From: Carex sylvatica
Lineage: Eukaryota > Streptophyta > Magnoliopsida > Poales > Cyperaceae
DNA length: 64,000 nt
Reading direction: 5' to 3'
Assembly (NCBI GenBank): GCA_964058845.1
Contig: CAXKVR010000138.1
Coordinates: forward strand, 930,001 to 994,000
Shown here: positions 60,790-64,000 of the stretch, piece by piece
Numbering within the stretch: the stretch's first letter is position 1
Layout of the letters: every line of letters begins with the position of its first letter
Position numbers and translations under genes: made by a program
The notes under the pieces: generated by a model
What the model saw: the letters and a program-made list of their open reading frames with translations, nothing else
Told to the model about the DNA's origin: nothing
Database searches by the model: none

Positions 60790-63700
60790 TTACATACCTG
60801 AATCATCGAATAACTCAGGGTATTGCTCTCTGATCTTTGCCTCCAATTCCCACGTAGCTTCTTTTTCCGAATGACGTCCCCACTGCACCAATACCAGATC
60901 TACCACTCGGTTTCTCAACCGTTGCTCCTTTCGATCTAATACCCTCATCGGTCCTTCAGTATAAGCAAGGTTCTCGTCCAGAAACAGATTGGAATGATCG
61001 ATGCAATGTGACGGATCCCGTACATATTTGCGAAGCTGCGAAACATGGAATACCGGATGAACCCGGTCCAACGCCGGTGGCAATGCCAACTCATAAGCCA
61101 CGAGTCCAACTCGACTTAAAATCTGAAATGGTCCGATGTATCGCGGACTCAGCTTACCCGAAACTCCGAATCTGTGCACTCCTCTAGTCGGAGATACACG
61201 AAGCCAAACATGCTCGCTTTCCTGAAATTCCAGCGGTCTACGGTGTATATCCGCATACTTCCTTTGTCTATCCTGAGCTGACTTCAATCGGCTCAGTATC
61301 ACTTGCGTTTTCTCCGCTGCTTCCTGAATCAGTTCTGGCCCAGTAGACGGATGAATACCCGTCGGTCCCCACCACAACGGTGTCCTGCAAGTTTCACCAG
61401 TCAGAGCTTCGTATGGTGGCATCCCGATACTCGAATGGAAGCTGTTATTGTATGCAAATTCCGCGAAGTGCAAATGATCGAGCCACGATCCCGGAAAACT
61501 CAAAGCACAGGCCCGTAGCATATCTTCTAAAGTCTGAATCGTCCTTTCAGATTGTCCGTCAGTCTGAGGATGGTGCGCTGTGCTGAACCTCAACTTCGTG
61601 CCCATATTCTCTTGAAAACTCTTCCAAAAATGTGAGGTAAATCTGGTATCCCGATCAGATATGATTTCCCTCGGACATCCGTGATACTTAACAAACATTT
61701 TCAGAAATAATCCAGCTAGTGTCCGTCCCGATGTATCGGGTCCAAGCGGAATAAAATGCGCAACTTTCGTCAACGTGTCCACAATCACCCAGATAGTATC
61801 ATATCGACCCGTTGTTCTCGGAAACCCTGATACAAAGTCCATGGCAATAACCTCGAATTTCCCTCGCTTCTTATCCATTGGTTGCAGCAATCCAGCTGAT
61901 TTCCGTCGATCAGCTTTGACCTGCTGGCAAACCTGACACTTCTCTACATATCCCGTCACTTCCCTTTTCATGTTGGGCCACCAGAAATACCGTCTCAGAT
62001 TCTGATACATCTTTACTTCTCCCGGATGAATCGTGTATCCAGAATCGTGTGCCTCTGATAAAACTAAGGTCTTTAACTCCGAATCATCCGGAAGGCATAT
62101 ACGGTTGTCAAACCGCAACATACCTTCACTATCCAACTTGAAATGACTATCTTGGTTCGATGTTGCATACTCCCAGAATTTCTGACATTTCTGATCTCCT
62201 TGCTGAGCTACCCGGATACGATCATGTAACTCTGGTCTTACTTCTATTACTGCGGCTATCATACTTACTCCGGCTGACTTGCTCGTGCCTGCTTCAGACT
62301 TAATCAAATGAGCTGATACTGCTTCTGCTAACTCTCCAGATATTCCGACATACAAGCTCATAAGCCTCATCTCTTCGATTAACCGCACTTCACTTGTGAT
62401 CGCGGTTGCCAGATTAACTTGACTTTTCCGACTTAAAGCATCTGCTACTACATTAGCCTTTCCTGCATGATACTGGATATCCAAATCGTAATCTTTCATT
62501 AGCTCCAGCCACCTCCTTTGCCTCAGATTCAATTCCTTCTGAGTGAAGACATATTTCAAACTCTTGTGATCGGTGAATATCTGACATTTGACGCCATATA
62601 GATAGTGTCTCCAAATCTTCAGTGCAAATATCACGGCTGCCAACTCCAAATCGTGCGTCGGATAATTTTGCTCATGCGGTCTCAACTGCCGCGATGCATA
62701 CGCAATGACTTGGCCTTCTTGCATCAATACACAACCTAAACCCGCACGAGAAGCGTCGGTAAACACCGTGTAATCCTTTCCAGTTATTGGCATAGTTAGA
62801 ATCGGTGCTGAAACTAACCGACTCTTTAATTCCTCAAAACTCCTTTCCTGTTTTTCGCCCCATTCGAACTTAACACCTTTATGCAGTAATGCCGTAAGTG
62901 GTCGGGCTAACTGCGAGAATCCTTTAACAAATCTGCGGTAATACCCGGCCAAGCCGAGGAAACTTCGAATTTCTGTAACTGTGGTTGGCCTCTTCCATTC
63001 CGTAACTGCTCGTATCTTTTCCGGATCCACTGCCAAACCCTCGCCTGACACAATATGCCCCAAGAAAGCCACTTTGTTCATCCAAAACTCGCACTTCGAA
63101 AATTTCGCATACAACTTGTGATCCCTCAGTCTTTGTAGTACAACCCTCAGATGCTCTTCATGCTCCTCCATCGATCGGGAATAAATCAATATATCATCTA
63201 TAAACACTACTACACTTGTATCCAACAAATCCCGAAAAACTCGTTGCATTAAATCCATAAAAGCTGCCGGTGCGTTTGTCAATCCGAATGGCATGACCCG
63301 GTACTCATAATGCCCGTACCGAGTTCGGAAAGCTGTCTTTTCTACGTCACTTGAGTTGATACGGAGCTGATGATACCCGGTTCTCAGATCAATCTTGGAA
63401 TAAACCGAGGATCCTTGCAATTGATCGAATAAGTCATCGATCCTCGGTAACGGGTACTTGTTCTTCACAGTAACCTTATTCAGCTCGCGGTAATCGATGC
63501 ATAACCTCAATGTACCATCCTTCTTTCTCACGAATAACACCGGTGCTCCCCAGGGTGAGGTACTCGGTCGGATAAAGCCCTTTTCCAACATTTCTTCTAG
63601 CTGCACCTTCAACTCTTTCAGCTCAGCTGGTGCCATTCTGTACGGTGCCTTCGATATTGGTAGTGTGCCCGGCATCAGATTGATATTAAAATCCACTTCA

Positions 63701-64000
63701 CGATCCGGTGGTAAACCTGTAATCTCATCAGGAAATACGTCTGCAAACTCTGCAACAACTGGAATGTCAGATATCTCCGGAACCTTAATGTTGGTACTCA
63801 TAACCATTATCAAGTAGGCTGGACACCCAGACTCTATCAGGTGTCTCGTCTCAATTGCAGAAACATACGGTACCATCTCCTTGGCTCCTCTACACTTAAA
63901 GACACACGAACCTCCTGGCAAACCAAACAGAACAGACCGATGCACGCAATCTATGGTGGCTACATGCTTGACTAGCCAATCAAAACCCAGTAAGGCATCA
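60790..64000 (-). CDS. Ty3/gypsy chromovirus pol, open frame, 5' end outside the window
   Basis: The frame is open from the right edge to TAA (60792-60790). It begins with the protease end ([16 protein letters not shown]). Residues here are counted from the codon at 63945. Reverse transcriptase: D186 in [10 protein letters not shown] and D250-D251 in [11 protein letters not shown]. RNase H: D397, E434, D459, D502. Integrase: zinc finger H633/H640/C670/C673, then D703, D764 and E800. A C-terminal chromodomain-like segment ([19 protein letters not shown]) ends the protein. All catalytic residues expected of the family are present and no stop or frameshift is seen. It copies its RNA into DNA and integrates it. 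Whether gag and the other LTR are intact is outside the window. Confidence 0.95.
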   Translation of the reverse strand, partial: DALLGFDWLVKHVATIDCVHRSVLFGLPGGSCVFKCRGAKEMVPYVSAIETRHLIESGCPAYLIMVMSTNIKVPEISDIPVVAEFADVFPDEITGLPPDREVDFNINLMPGTLPISKAPYRMAPAELKELKVQLEEMLEKGFIRPSTSPWGAPVLFVRKKDGTLRLCIDYRELNKVTVKNKYPLPRIDDLFDQLQGSSVYSKIDLRTGYHQLRINSSDVEKTAFRTRYGHYEYRVMPFGLTNAPAAFMDLMQRVFRDLLDTSVVVFIDDILIYSRSMEEHEEHLRVVLQRLRDHKLYAKFSKCEFWMNKVAFLGHIVSGEGLAVDPEKIRAVTEWKRPTTVTEIRSFLGLAGYYRRFVKGFSQLARPLTALLHKGVKFEWGEKQERSFEELKSRLVSAPILTMPITGKDYTVFTDASRAGLGCVLMQEGQVIAYASRQLRPHEQNYPTHDLELAAVIFALKIWRHYLYGVKCQIFTDHKSLKYVFTQKELNLRQRRWLELMKDYDLDIQYHAGKANVVADALSRKSQVNLATAITSEVRLIEEMRLMSLYVGISGELAEAVSAHLIKSEAGTSKSAGVSMIAAVIEVRPELHDRIRVAQQGDQKCQKFWEYATSNQDSHFKLDSEGMLRFDNRICLPDDSELKTLVLSEAHDSGYTIHPGEVKMYQNLRRYFWWPNMKREVTGYVEKCQVCQQVKADRRKSAGLLQPMDKKRGKFEVIAMDFVSGFPRTTGRYDTIWVIVDTLTKVAHFIPLGPDTSGRTLAGLFLKMFVKYHGCPREIISDRDTRFTSHFWKSFQENMGTKLRFSTAHHPQTDGQSERTIQTLEDMLRACALSFPGSWLDHLHFAEFAYNNSFHSSIGMPPYEALTGETCRTPLWWGPTGIHPSTGPELIQEAAEKTQVILSRLKSAQDRQRKYADIHRRPLEFQESEHVWLRVSPTRGVHRFGVSGKLSPRYIGPFQILSRVGLVAYELALPPALDRVHPVFHVSQLRKYVRDPSHCIDHSNLFLDENLAYTEGPMRVLDRKEQRLRNRVVDLVLVQWGRHSEKEATWELEAKIREQYPELFDDSGM

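Noticed and set aside
1..64000. CRISPR arrays, operons or phage-type systems
   Set aside because: The window is plant nuclear DNA; repeats are transposon-derived and no regularly spaced repeat-spacer pattern was seen.

Overview
This window is nuclear DNA from a flowering plant. Three genes have many GT-AG introns, and most of the remaining sequence is plant transposons: Ty3/gypsy and Ty1/copia elements, a LINE, hAT elements and many MITEs. A decayed piece of plastid trnL-UAA DNA also points to a plant nucleus. I cannot name the species.

Layout. 1-2956: 3' part of a decayed Reina-like gypsy element with its 3' LTR. 3.8-7.1 kb: an old hAT transposase interrupted by a younger 2.07 kb non-autonomous hAT element. 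7.8-13.2 kb (+): ferrochelatase, 9 exons, 475 aa, with its last three introns inflated by MITEs and a 5S-related SINE-like repeat. 17.0-18.8 kb (-): phosphatidylglycerophosphate synthase, 7 exons, 346 aa, convergent with ferrochelatase. 20-29 kb: a MITE field with no gene seen. 29.4-36.0 kb: an almost complete LINE bounded by a 16-bp target duplication, with plastid trnL-UAA DNA inside it. 38.4-43.9 kb (+): a TBC-domain Rab GTPase-activating protein, 17 exons, 786 aa, with one GC-AG intron. 44.4-47.8 kb: a 3.45 kb solo LTR with an ACATC target duplication and a nested hAT element. 49.6-53.9 kb: gene debris, including PDX1 and Ulp1-like fragments and unrecognised exon-like pieces. 55.3-64.0 kb: a PIP2 aquaporin remnant broken by a copia element, itself broken by a gypsy chromovirus whose pol frame is still open at the window edge.

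Function. The intact genes serve haem synthesis (ferrochelatase), phosphatidylglycerol synthesis (PGP synthase) and membrane traffic (TBC protein). They do not form an operon-like unit. The strongest story is insertion order: several nests can be dated relatively from their target-site duplications. No CRISPR array, rRNA operon or intact tRNA gene was seen. All exon borders were placed by eye from splice signals, reading frame and family similarity.
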